Origin: Sulfitobacter geojensis
Lineage (GTDB): Bacteria > Pseudomonadota > Alphaproteobacteria > Rhodobacterales > Rhodobacteraceae
DNA length: 64,000 nt
Direction of reading: 5' to 3'
Assembly (NCBI RefSeq): GCF_000622325.1
Contig: NZ_JASE01000005.1
Coordinates: 1 to 64,000 of the forward strand
A model generated the notes under the pieces. The model saw nothing but the letters and a program-made list of their open reading frames with translations. It did no database searches and was not told the origin of the DNA. Each line of letters starts with the position of its first letter. Position 1 is the first letter of the stretch. This document shows, in pieces, positions 18,780 to 27,307 of the stretch. The position numbers and the translations under genes are program-made.

Positions 18780-19810
18780 CGGCCACTCTTCCAGGCGGCA
18801 AGCTCCGTTTGCACTTCAGGTAAGCCCAACAAAAGATCCTTAACACCCTCGACCGACAACTGCTCTGTGTTGTGAGAATGATAATCCTCGTACGCCGCCG
18901 TCCCGGTATCACCCTCGCTGAAATATTGCTTATAGTTCAGGCCGCGTTGATCCATCACGATGCGGTAATAATCACCCAAGTCCTCTGAGCTGGTCAGTTC
19001 TTGCGCACTCGCGAGCGTTTCATACAGCTTCTCCGCGTGGCGCCAGCCGATGATTTCAACGGGATGGCCCGGCACTTCGAACAACTCTTTTATGGCGCTT
19101 ACAAGGTCAATAATTGTTGACGCAGGCGCTTTCTTAATGAACAAATCACCCTGATTTGCGTGATCAAACGCATAATTTACAAGCGCAACACTGTCTCGCA
19201 GCGGCATTAGGAATCGGGTCATCGATGGCTCTGTCACCGTAATCGGGTTGCCCAACTTGATCTGACGAATAAACAGCGGAATTGCGCTGCCACGCGAGTA
19301 CATCACATTACCATAGCGCACACAGGAGATCGTTGTTTTAGCACCAACGCCCAAGTCGCGTGCCGCGGCTTGAGCCGCCTTTTCCATCATCGCCTTCGAC
19401 ATGCCCATCGCATTCACTGGAAATACCGCTTTGTCCGTAGAAAGACAGACAAGGCTTTCGACCTCAGAACGAATTGCCGCGCGGATGACGTTTTCAGAGC
19501 CTATGATGTTAGTACGCACTGCTTCATGCGGAAAGAATTCACAAGATGGAACCTGCTTCAGCGCAGCGGCATGAAACACGCATTGCACCCCGTAGGCCGC
19601 CCGCTCGACGCTGTCGCGGTCGCGAATATCTCCGATATAATATCGCACCCGATCGTCACGCAAATCATTGCGCAGCGCGTCTTGCTTTTCCTCATCACGG
19701 CTAAGGATGCGGACCTCATCCACTCCTTGATCCAATAAGCCCCGCAACATGGTCTTACCGAAGGATCCGGTACCACCGGTAATTAATACACTCTGAACCA
19801 CTCTACTCAT
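18776..19810 (-). CDS. capE: CapE/WbjB/FnlA UDP-GlcNAc 4,6-dehydratase/5-epimerase
   Basis: First enzyme of UDP-L-FucNAc synthesis: 4,6-dehydration and C5 epimerisation of UDP-GlcNAc. TGGTGSFGKTML nucleotide loop, AAALKQVPSCEFFP, STDKAVFPVNAMGMSK (Met in place of the catalytic Tyr, as in CapE), and RYGNVMYSRGS are all present. ATG 19810 has GGAG five bases upstream and gives the usual 344 residues; a TTG at 19864 has no support. It heads the long minus-strand operon. The promoter should lie in the AT-rich 19811-19995 gap. Confidence 0.92.
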   Translation of the reverse strand: MSRVVQSVLITGGTGSFGKTMLRGLLDQGVDEVRILSRDEEKQDALRNDLRDDRVRYYIGDIRDRDSVERAAYGVQCVFHAAALKQVPSCEFFPHEAVRTNIIGSENVIRAAIRSEVESLVCLSTDKAVFPVNAMGMSKAMMEKAAQAAARDLGVGAKTTISCVRYGNVMYSRGSAIPLFIRQIKLGNPITVTEPSMTRFLMPLRDSVALVNYAFDHANQGDLFIKKAPASTIIDLVSAIKELFEVPGHPVEIIGWRHAEKLYETLASAQELTSSEDLGDYYRIVMDQRGLNYKQYFSEGDTGTAAYEDYHSHNTEQLSVEGVKDLLLGLPEVQTELAAWKSGR

Positions 19811-19995
19811 CGGAACTCCGTTTCTTGAATAATAGTCTTTTAACTTGTCCAATTTGTTCTTCAAAATATCCGAGCAGACAAATCAGCTAAAAATCTCATT
19901 ATTTTGCGCGTATACCAGCTAAGTCGTTTATTTCATTTTTTCCTATCTACTATTAAATTCCATCACTCAAACGAACCCAACCGGCGGAAACAACC

Positions 19996-21708
19996 TCAAA
20001 TCAGTCCCATGCTTTCCAGTTTCAAAAGCACCTGATGGGCGCAGTTATCCACATCGACATTTTCGGTTTCGACGGCCAGTTCAGGAGATTCAGGCACATC
20101 GTAAGGGTCTGAAATGCCCGTAAATTCCTTGATCTTGCCTTCGCGGGCCAGTTTGTACAGACCCTTGCGGTCACGGCGTTCGCATTCTTCGATGCTGGTC
20201 GCGACGTGGACCTCGACAAAGGCGCCAAAGTCTTCGACGTCTTCACGCACAGCGCGGCGGGTGGTGGCATAAGGCGCGATGGGCGCACAGATGGCGATGC
20301 CGCCGTTTTTGGTGATCTCGGACGCAACATAGCCGATGCGGCGGATGTTCAGATCGCGGTGTTCCTTGCTAAAGCCCAGCTCGGAGCTGAGGTTCTTGCG
20401 CACAATGTCGCCGTCCAGCAGAGTCACGGGGCGTCCGCCCATTTCCATTAGTTTGACCATCAAGGCATTGGCGATGGTGGATTTGCCGGAGCCTGAGAAA
20501 CCGGTGAAGAACACGGTGAACCCCTGTTTGTTGCGCGGCGGACGGGTGCGGCGCAATTCGGTGACGACTTCGGGGAAGGAGAACCATTCAGGGATTTCCA
20601 GACCTTCCTGCAAACGACGGCGCAATTCGGTGCCGGAGATGTTCAGGATGGTGACGTTTTCCTTGTCGGCGATTTCGTCGGCGGGTTCGTATTGGGCGCG
20701 TTCCTGCACATAGACCATGTGTTTGAAATCGACCATCTCGATGCCCATTTCTTCCTGATGTTCGCGGAACAGATCCTGCGCATCATAGGGGCCATAGAAA
20801 TCGTCACCGGCTGAGTTTTTGCCGGGGCCAGCGTGGTCGCGGCCGACGATGAAATGGGTGCAGCCGTGGTTTTTGCGGATCAGCCCGTGCCAGACCGCTT
20901 CGCGCGGGCCGGCCATGCGCATTGCAAGGTTCAGCAGGGACATGGATGTGGTCGCCTGCGGGTATTGATCAAGGACCGCTTCGTAACAGCGCACACGGGT
21001 AAAGTGATCGACGTCACCGGGTTTGGTCATGCCGACAACAGGGTGGATCAGCAAGTTCGCCTGTGCTTCACGCGCGGCGCGGAAGGTCAGTTCCTGATGA
21101 GCACGGTGCAGGGGGTTGCGGGTTTGAAAGGCCACAACCTTGCGCCAGCCTACCTTGCGGAAATAGGCGCGCAGTTCGTTCGGCGTGTCGCGGCGGGCGC
21201 GGAAATCATAATGCACGGGCTGTTGGATGCCGGTCACGGGACCGCCCAGATAGATTTTGCCGGCCTGATTGTGCAGATAGTTCACCGCTGGATGGGCGCT
21301 GTCATCGGCTCCAAAAACCTGCGCCGCTTCATGCGCCTTGTTCGGCTCCCAGCGATCGCTGACGGTCATGGTGGCGAGGATCACGCCCTCTTGGTCGCGC
21401 AGGGCGATGTCCTGTCCGACTTCCAGCTTTGCCGCGAAATCTTCGGAGACGTCCAGCGTGATCGGGATCGGCCAAAGCGTGCCATCTGCCAGCCGCATAT
21501 TGTCGACAACGCCGTTATAATCTTCTTCCGACAGGAACCCCTTGAGCGGATTGAACCCACCGTTCATCAGCAGTTCCAGATCACAAATCTGGCGCGGTGT
21601 CAGGTCGTGGCTGACAAGGTCGCCCGCTTCCATTTTCATCTTCTGCGCGGATTCGTAAGATACATAAAGCTCCGGGATCGGAGCGAGGTTCATAATATTT
21701 TCAAGCAT
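19996..21708 (-). CDS. Fused ATP sulfurylase / APS kinase (PAPS synthase)
   Basis: Makes PAPS from sulfate and two ATP. The N-terminal ATP sulfurylase domain has QTRNPLHRAH (195-204) and GRDHA (289-293). The C-terminal APS kinase domain starts near 395 with P-loop GFSGSGKS (403-410), then DGDIVRKNL and FIEV-like EVHVATSIEECE. Both active sites look intact. The fusion supplies activated sulfate in roseobacters generally, but its position just upstream of the polysaccharide operon with a sulfotransferase argues for a dedicated link. ATG 21708 is used; ATG 21693 is possible. Intergenic 21709-21966 should hold its promoter. Confidence 0.93.
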   Translation of the reverse strand: MLENIMNLAPIPELYVSYESAQKMKMEAGDLVSHDLTPRQICDLELLMNGGFNPLKGFLSEEDYNGVVDNMRLADGTLWPIPITLDVSEDFAAKLEVGQDIALRDQEGVILATMTVSDRWEPNKAHEAAQVFGADDSAHPAVNYLHNQAGKIYLGGPVTGIQQPVHYDFRARRDTPNELRAYFRKVGWRKVVAFQTRNPLHRAHQELTFRAAREAQANLLIHPVVGMTKPGDVDHFTRVRCYEAVLDQYPQATTSMSLLNLAMRMAGPREAVWHGLIRKNHGCTHFIVGRDHAGPGKNSAGDDFYGPYDAQDLFREHQEEMGIEMVDFKHMVYVQERAQYEPADEIADKENVTILNISGTELRRRLQEGLEIPEWFSFPEVVTELRRTRPPRNKQGFTVFFTGFSGSGKSTIANALMVKLMEMGGRPVTLLDGDIVRKNLSSELGFSKEHRDLNIRRIGYVASEITKNGGIAICAPIAPYATTRRAVREDVEDFGAFVEVHVATSIEECERRDRKGLYKLAREGKIKEFTGISDPYDVPESPELAVETENVDVDNCAHQVLLKLESMGLI

Positions 21709-21966
21709 ACTTTGCAGTCTATGTTTGGCATTTCAAATTTGGAGAGCAACGGCCGGGGTCTAAATGGTTTAGGAGGGTTGGGATGGAATATGAAGAAGCG
21801 CCTTTCTTGGATAGCGGCTTCCATGCTCCGTTTTTGGCGGTTCTTTCACTTTGTCATAAATTTGAAATTAGCATTTGAGCCAAATGAGTATGTCGCTCAT
21901 ACTTTCAAAACCGCATATTTCCTCAAACGCCCGATAACGTAAACAATCAGACACAGCCCACCCCAC

Positions 21967-22290
21967 CTACATCTCACTCTTAACCGCTTCGATTTCGGCC
22001 TTCAAAGCCTCATACTCAGCAATCTTGCGCTTCAAAAACGCTCCCGTTAGCTGCGCTTTTTGGGCCATCCCACGAGGCGTCAAAATATAGGCGTAACGCA
22101 ACTTATTATCTGATGCGCGAAAGTTCTGAACCTTTATCTGGCCCTTTTCCACCAGGGCGCGCAGGCAATAGTTGACCGCCCCAAGGCTCACCCCCAACTC
22201 CTGTGCGATCTCTCGCTGGGAAAGGCCGGGCCGGTCGTTCAACACACGCAGCACCCGGAAATGCACATCTTCGGATATAGGCTTAACCAT
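21967..22290 (-). CDS. MarR-type EPS-associated transcriptional regulator
   Basis: A 107-residue winged-helix protein: HTH at about residues 15-55 (LSQREIAQELGVSLGAVNYCLRALVEKGQI), wing, then a C-terminal amphipathic helix for dimerisation. This small architecture is that of the EPS-associated MarR-like family, found beside exopolysaccharide loci. It is divergent from the NusG-like gene. Its start codon sits inside a perfect 16-bp palindrome (22287-22302), which could be its own operator. Confidence 0.88.
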   Translation of the reverse strand: MVKPISEDVHFRVLRVLNDRPGLSQREIAQELGVSLGAVNYCLRALVEKGQIKVQNFRASDNKLRYAYILTPRGMAQKAQLTGAFLKRKIAEYEALKAEIEAVKSEM

Positions 22291-22302
22291 GGCGCGCCAT
22301 GG
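22287..22302. promoter_or_regulatory. Perfect 16-bp palindrome at the EPS regulator start codon
   Basis: CCATGGCGCGCCATGG is fully self-complementary and contains the ATG of the minus-strand regulator and an ATG on the plus strand. A dimeric winged-helix protein could bind here and repress its own gene. This is inference from symmetry and position only. Confidence 0.35.
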
Positions 22303-22360
22303 CTACCGCAGCAGAGCTCGCCGCGCGATCTCTGCGAGGGGCGCACAAAGAGAGACGTCC

Positions 22361-22383
22361 GTTCACAGTTGAACGGTTAACTG
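22361..22383. promoter_or_regulatory. Overlapping inverted repeats between divergent EPS regulators
   Basis: GTTCA-cagt-TGAAC (22361-22374) overlaps a second dyad CAGTT-N8-AACTG (22366-22370/22379-22383). They lie about 100 bp upstream of the NusG-like start and 70 bp from the regulator gene, where an operator would be expected. No promoter boxes were assigned. Confidence 0.3.
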
Positions 22384-22481
22384 ATAAGAAGTTCGAGATA
22401 AATATCTTTCTACGGGGAAAATCGAAGCATGACACTCACATATACGAACAAGATGTTCACCGATCAGAGCACCCTCTAGTC

Positions 22482-22988
22482 ATGGCTAACACCGAAATCA
22501 TGCAGGAGCTCCCTTGGTTTGTGGTTCAACTGCGCCCGCATGGCCTCAAACGCGCATTGGACCACCTGCAGCGGCAAAACTTCCCCACCTTTGCGCCGAT
22601 GTACGAAAAAACGGTTGTCCGAAGTGGCACAAGCAGGCAAACACGCGCTCCACTCTTCCCGGGGTATATTTTTGTCCGCTTTGAGCATGAAAACGCGCGA
22701 TGGACCTCCATCAACTCCACACGTGGCGTGTCGCGAATTATCTCACCAACGCCCCTGCCGAAGCAACTCATAGGCGGCATAATGGCGCGATGTGATGAGA
22801 GCGGGCTGCTTGCTCCTCCAGCGACCCTTGCTGTGGGCGACGAAATCCGTGTGATCTCAGGTCCATTCGCCGAGATCATCACAACGATTGAGACGTTGCC
22901 AGATCAAGCACGCATTGGCGTTTTGATTGATCTCATGGGGCGAAAAGTTCGAACATCCCTCCCACGAGACCAGATCGAGAAACTGTAG
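22482..22988 (+). CDS. NusG/RfaH-like transcription antiterminator
   Basis: A 168-residue paralogue of NusG. The NGN domain starts with WFVVQLRPHGLKRALDHL and includes LFPGYIFVRF and RGVSRIIS; a KOW domain follows from about residue 108 (VGDEIRVISGPFAE). Specialised NusG paralogues let RNA polymerase read through long polysaccharide operons. That role is inferred from its place between the two EPS gene blocks. ATG 22482 is preferred because upstream codons in the same frame are not protein-like; an ATG at 22500 is a weaker alternative. Confidence 0.88.
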   Translation: MANTEIMQELPWFVVQLRPHGLKRALDHLQRQNFPTFAPMYEKTVVRSGTSRQTRAPLFPGYIFVRFEHENARWTSINSTRGVSRIISPTPLPKQLIGGIMARCDESGLLAPPATLAVGDEIRVISGPFAEIITTIETLPDQARIGVLIDLMGRKVRTSLPRDQIEKL

Positions 22989-23105
22989 TCTGTTGCAAAT
23001 CTAGCGCATTGACCAAAGCATGATTCGATGCCCGCCACCGCACCCTGTTACCCGTATCAACGATTGCTCTATGTTGTCGCCAATTACAGGGGTACAGTAG
23101 TCGTT

Positions 23106-25226
23106 ATGCGTCGTAGAGCTTCAGCGTTTTTCATCTTGGCTTTTGGCACCGCGTCGGCGCTCGCGCTGACGAATGCTGCGGCGCAATCCGACCGCACGGC
23201 GCTTTCCACCTACGGCACGCCTGGGCTCATCGAAACGCCAACCGCACGCAGCCTGAAGGATGGCGAACTTGCGTTCACCACCAGTCTCGTCGGCCCCACC
23301 CTGCGCAATACAGTCACTTTTCAAATCCTGCCGCGAGTCTCAGGCAGCTTCCGCTACACCCGTATTGACGGCGGGCAAGCCGACGGCACGCCAAACTTCG
23401 ACAGAAGCTTCGACATCAGCTTTCAACTGCTTGATGAGGGCGAGCTGCGCCCAGCTGTAGCACTTGGCCTACGCGACTTTCTGGGCACCGGTCTTTATAG
23501 CGGCGAATATCTGGTTGCGACGAAAAGCATCGGATCGAAACTGGAAGTAACCGGCGGGATCGGCTGGGGGCGTTTCGCAGGCCGTGACAGCTTTACCAAT
23601 CCTCTCGGCGTCATTGACGACCGCTTTGAAACGCGGCCTGGTGGGTCCAGCAATACAGGCGGGCAAGTCGAAACCGGCAATTGGTTTCGTGGCCCTGCGT
23701 CCCTTTTTGGCGGCGTCGCGTATCATTTAAACGATCGTACGACCCTATTCGCAGAATATTCCACGGATACCTATGACCGCGACACCGCGCAGGGTCTTAT
23801 CGACATTTCCTCGCCGGTCAACTTTGGTCTGCAATACGGGTTTCGCAACGGCATCGACCTGAAAGCCTATGTTGTGGGCGGCGAAGAAATCGGGGCGCAG
23901 TTCAGCTATGTGCTTGATCCCGCAAAACGCTTTAATGCCGGCGGGCGTGAAACATCGCCGCGTCCGGTCGGATCACGCAATGATCTGGCCGTCGCCGAAT
24001 GGAACAATTCGGCCCGCGGCGGCGGAACAGAGGCCGCAACCCGCGTGCTGAATGCGCGTCTGGCGGATGAAGGGCTGGTCCTACAAAGCTTTGAAATGAG
24101 CGGCGGTCGCGCGATTGCGCGGATCGAAAACACGCGCTGGGACATCGAAGCCCAAGCCGCAGGGCGTGCTGCGCGCGCCATGGCGACCACCTTGCCGCCA
24201 AAAATTGAAGAGCTTGTGGTCGTATTTCAGGACAAAGGCGTGCCGATCAGCCGGGTCGTCACACAACGCTCCGATCTTGAAGAGCTCCAATATGACTACG
24301 ATGGCTCTTGGCGCAGCTACGCCCGCGCCGAGATTCAGGACGCAGCCGACGAAGGCCGCGCGGGCGAGCTATCTGGGGCTTACCCCGTCTTTGACTACGG
24401 TCTTTCACCTTACATGGCGCTGTCGTTCTTTGATCCCGACAACCCCGTGCGCGCCGAAGCGGGGGCCGAGCTTAAACTGTCCTATCGCCCTTCCCCCGGC
24501 CTGACCTTCGCCGGCCGGTTCCGGTATCCCTTCGCCGGCAATATTGGCGATTCCGATCGTGTATCTGACTCCGCCATTGAACCTGTGCGCACCAATGCCG
24601 TGCTCTATGCCCGCGAATCCGAACTCGAGGTGAACACGCTTACCGCCGAATATATGTTCCGCCCGGGCAAGGATCTGTTTGGGCGTGTCACAGCGGGTTA
24701 CTTGGAGGATATGTTTGGCGGGGTCTCTGCCGAACTGCTCTGGTACCCGACAGGCAGCCGTCTCGCCCTTGGGGCCGAGGTAAACTACGCAAGACAGCGC
24801 GATTTCGATATGCTGTTCGGGTTTCAGGACTACGGCGTCGTCACCGGCCATGCCTCCGCTTATTATGACCTTGGCAACGGGTTCCTCGGGCAAATTGATG
24901 CGGGGCGCTACCTTGCCGGCGACTGGGGTGCGACCGTTGCGATTGACCGCGAATTCAACAACGGCTTTCGCGTAGGCGGGTATTTCACACTGACTGATGT
25001 TTCTTCTTCCGACTTCGGCGAAGGCTCTTTCGACAAAGGTATCCGGTTTGAAGTGCCTCTGTCCTTCATCACCGGCAAACCCTCCAAAACGGTGCTAAAA
25101 CAAACGCTACGCCCGATTACGCGTGACGGTGGGGCCCGATTGAACGTAGACAACCGCCTGCATCGTCAGGTCAGGGATTACCGCGGCAAGGAATTGCGCG
25201 ACGGTTGGGGGCGGTATCTGCGATGA
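23106..25226 (+). CDS. YjbH-family outer-membrane exopolysaccharide protein
   Basis: A 706-residue beta-rich protein with a signal peptide (residues 1-27, MRRRASAFFILAFG to AAAQ) and the YjbH start STYGTPGLIETPTA. Many alternating hydrophobic strands and a C-terminal aromatic/Arg ending fit an outer-membrane barrel. YjbH works with YjbF (next gene) in secretion or surface retention of polysaccharide. ATG 23106 is chosen because it starts the signal peptide. Its last four bases (ATGA) overlap the yjbF-like start. Confidence 0.88.
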   Translation: MRRRASAFFILAFGTASALALTNAAAQSDRTALSTYGTPGLIETPTARSLKDGELAFTTSLVGPTLRNTVTFQILPRVSGSFRYTRIDGGQADGTPNFDRSFDISFQLLDEGELRPAVALGLRDFLGTGLYSGEYLVATKSIGSKLEVTGGIGWGRFAGRDSFTNPLGVIDDRFETRPGGSSNTGGQVETGNWFRGPASLFGGVAYHLNDRTTLFAEYSTDTYDRDTAQGLIDISSPVNFGLQYGFRNGIDLKAYVVGGEEIGAQFSYVLDPAKRFNAGGRETSPRPVGSRNDLAVAEWNNSARGGGTEAATRVLNARLADEGLVLQSFEMSGGRAIARIENTRWDIEAQAAGRAARAMATTLPPKIEELVVVFQDKGVPISRVVTQRSDLEELQYDYDGSWRSYARAEIQDAADEGRAGELSGAYPVFDYGLSPYMALSFFDPDNPVRAEAGAELKLSYRPSPGLTFAGRFRYPFAGNIGDSDRVSDSAIEPVRTNAVLYARESELEVNTLTAEYMFRPGKDLFGRVTAGYLEDMFGGVSAELLWYPTGSRLALGAEVNYARQRDFDMLFGFQDYGVVTGHASAYYDLGNGFLGQIDAGRYLAGDWGATVAIDREFNNGFRVGGYFTLTDVSSSDFGEGSFDKGIRFEVPLSFITGKPSKTVLKQTLRPITRDGGARLNVDNRLHRQVRDYRGKELRDGWGRYLR

Positions 25227-25873
25227 ATTGGCCTATCAGCATAGCAACCACCGTGGCACTGACCCTAGCGGGCTGTAGTAACCCGGCACTTCAGGAACGC
25301 ACATTCGGCATTCTGACAGGCGAACCTGTGCAGGAAACCCCGACGCAATTCCCCCGCTTTCAGCCGGTTTTGCAGGCTGGCAAAGGCCCAGCACTGAACG
25401 TCCGCGTCACCGAAACCGGTGTCCGGGGCGGGTTCCTGCGCGAAGCAAAGCGCGGCAATATCGAAAGCTGGCTTGGCAATGACGGGGTTTCCCTGACTTT
25501 CGACCGTGGCGTCCTGCATGGCACGCGTGGCATCGGTGCAGGGCTGCTGGCCTCTGATGTGTCACAAGTGGCAAACGCCGTCCTTGCCGGTCGCTCGGGC
25601 GAGGTGCAACGCATTCACACCTATCTGAATGGCAACGATCAGGCTGTCAGCCGCGCCTATAGCTGCACGATCACGAACCAAGGGTCCGAAACGATTGATC
25701 TGGACACCGGCGCGACATCCACCCGCCGCATGTCAGAGAACTGTCGCAATCTGGATCAGGCGTTCACCAACACCTATTGGGTTGATCCCCGCCGCGGGAC
25801 CATCGTTCAGTCTCGACAGTGGGGCGGCGAAGACATTGGCGAGCTGGCCATTACCAAGGTATTCAACTTCTGA
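25223..25873 (+). CDS. YjbF/GfcB-family lipoprotein
   Basis: A 216-residue outer-membrane lipoprotein. The signal peptide ends in a lipobox LTLAGC at residues 12-17. The body matches the YjbF/YmcC (group 4 capsule GfcB) group by architecture and by pairing with YjbH. It is translationally coupled to yjbH and ends directly against the convergent dehydrogenase, with no gap between the two stop codons. Confidence 0.85.
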   Translation: MNWPISIATTVALTLAGCSNPALQERTFGILTGEPVQETPTQFPRFQPVLQAGKGPALNVRVTETGVRGGFLREAKRGNIESWLGNDGVSLTFDRGVLHGTRGIGAGLLASDVSQVANAVLAGRSGEVQRIHTYLNGNDQAVSRAYSCTITNQGSETIDLDTGATSTRRMSENCRNLDQAFTNTYWVDPRRGTIVQSRQWGGEDIGELAITKVFNF

Positions 25874-27187
25874 TCACGCCTTGGTCACATTGACCATGTC
25901 CAATCCGCGTTTCGCAATCGCATTGCGGGTGTCCACCACAGGGCATCCCAGCGCAAGAAGGGCCGTATAATCAACGTCGTCATGGTCCGTCGCGATCACC
26001 ACGGCATCGAACCCTGCCTCCGCAATTGCATCAGGTTCCAGCGCCGCGCGTCCCTCGAATACACCATACTCGCGCATCGGCGGTATGTTCGGCACATGCG
26101 GATCAATAAACGCGACGCTTGAACCCGCCTCCTCAAACAGTTGCATCAACCGCATTGCTGGGCTTTCGCGCATATCCGAAACGTTCTTTTTATACGCCAC
26201 ACCGACCAACAGCAGCTTTGCACCATTTAGCCCCCTGCCCTTTGCAAGATCCAGAACTTCGCGGGTGCGATGCACGATATGATGCGGCATGTTCGTGTTA
26301 ATTTCACCGGCCAATTCAATGAACCGCGTCGGAACATCAAATTCACGCGCCCGCCACGTCAGATAAAATGGATCAATCGGGATACAGTGCCCGCCAAGCC
26401 CGGGACCGGGGTAAAACGGCATATAGCCAAACGGTTTGGTTGCAGCGCCGTCAATCACTTCCCAAACGTCGATGCCCATTTCGTCATAGATCAGCTTCAA
26501 CTCATTGACCAAAGCAATGTTAACCGAACGAAAGATATTCTCGGTAATCTTGACGGCTTCGGCAACAGTCGGCGTCGGCACCGTCACAATCGTTTCCACC
26601 ACCGCACCGTAATAGGCTTCCATCATCGCCTGCGCCGCTGGCCCGTCACCGGCGATCACTTTGGGAATGGTCTGTGTACGATAGGTCGTATTGCCCGGAT
26701 CTTCCCGTTCCGGCGAATACCCGACGAAAATCTCCTGCCCCAATGCATGGCCACTTTCGGCCAGCAAGGGTTTCAACACGTCTTCAGTGGTGCCCGGCCA
26801 AGTGGTTGATTCCAGCACGACCAATGTGTCCGACGTCATATGTTTTGCAATAACCCGCGCGGTGTCTTCCACATAAGAAAGATCAGGTTCGCGATGCTGG
26901 TTCAGCGGCGTCGGAACACAAATCACGACGACATCGCAGCTGGCCAATTGTGTAAAATCAACCGTCCATGCACAACGTTTTGCTGTCGCTTTCAGGTCAG
27001 CGCCGGAAACAGCTTCGATGTAGCTTTGACCCGCATAGAGCCGCTCCACCTTACTGTCATCAACATCAAAGCCGATCACGGAAAAACCCGCTTTGGCCGA
27101 TGCAATAGCAAGCGGAAGCCCGACATAGCCAAGCCCGATAATGCCGATTGTCGCGTCAATACGTTGCAGCTTTTTGAGAAGGTCCAC
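25874..27187 (-). CDS. UDP-N-acetylhexosamine/UDP-glucose 6-dehydrogenase (WbpA/TviB-like)
   Basis: Oxidises C6 of a nucleotide sugar to a uronic acid with NAD. N-terminal Rossmann loop GLGYVGLP (18-25), CVPTPLN, ESTTWPGTTE, SPEREDPGN, the catalytic Cys in GPGLGGHCIPIDP, and the KKNVSDMRESPA region all mark the UDP-glucose/GDP-mannose dehydrogenase family. SPEREDPGN-type motifs favour the WbpA (UDP-GlcNAc) subgroup, but the substrate is not certain. It would provide an acidic sugar to the polysaccharide. Confidence 0.9.
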   Translation of the reverse strand: MDLLKKLQRIDATIGIIGLGYVGLPLAIASAKAGFSVIGFDVDDSKVERLYAGQSYIEAVSGADLKATAKRCAWTVDFTQLASCDVVVICVPTPLNQHREPDLSYVEDTARVIAKHMTSDTLVVLESTTWPGTTEDVLKPLLAESGHALGQEIFVGYSPEREDPGNTTYRTQTIPKVIAGDGPAAQAMMEAYYGAVVETIVTVPTPTVAEAVKITENIFRSVNIALVNELKLIYDEMGIDVWEVIDGAATKPFGYMPFYPGPGLGGHCIPIDPFYLTWRAREFDVPTRFIELAGEINTNMPHHIVHRTREVLDLAKGRGLNGAKLLLVGVAYKKNVSDMRESPAMRLMQLFEEAGSSVAFIDPHVPNIPPMREYGVFEGRAALEPDAIAEAGFDAVVIATDHDDVDYTALLALGCPVVDTRNAIAKRGLDMVNVTKA

Positions 27188-27307
27188 TGGGTATCTCCTT
27201 ACCGGTGCGCGGTTCTGGCGCTCGACCGAAAAGGCAGACCGTCAGCGCCTTGATATAGGCACTGACGGTGAATTTGCCAGCCCGCCGTGTTTGAACGGCA
27301 GCTCAGT

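Noticed and set aside
20833..21942. A 369-codon plus-strand frame
   Set aside because: Antisense to the PAPS synthase, whose motifs are unmistakable.
22303..22320. GCGGTAG on the minus strand resembling the core of an ops element
   Set aside because: Only the core matches, the next bases do not, and it precedes a short regulator gene, not the long operon.
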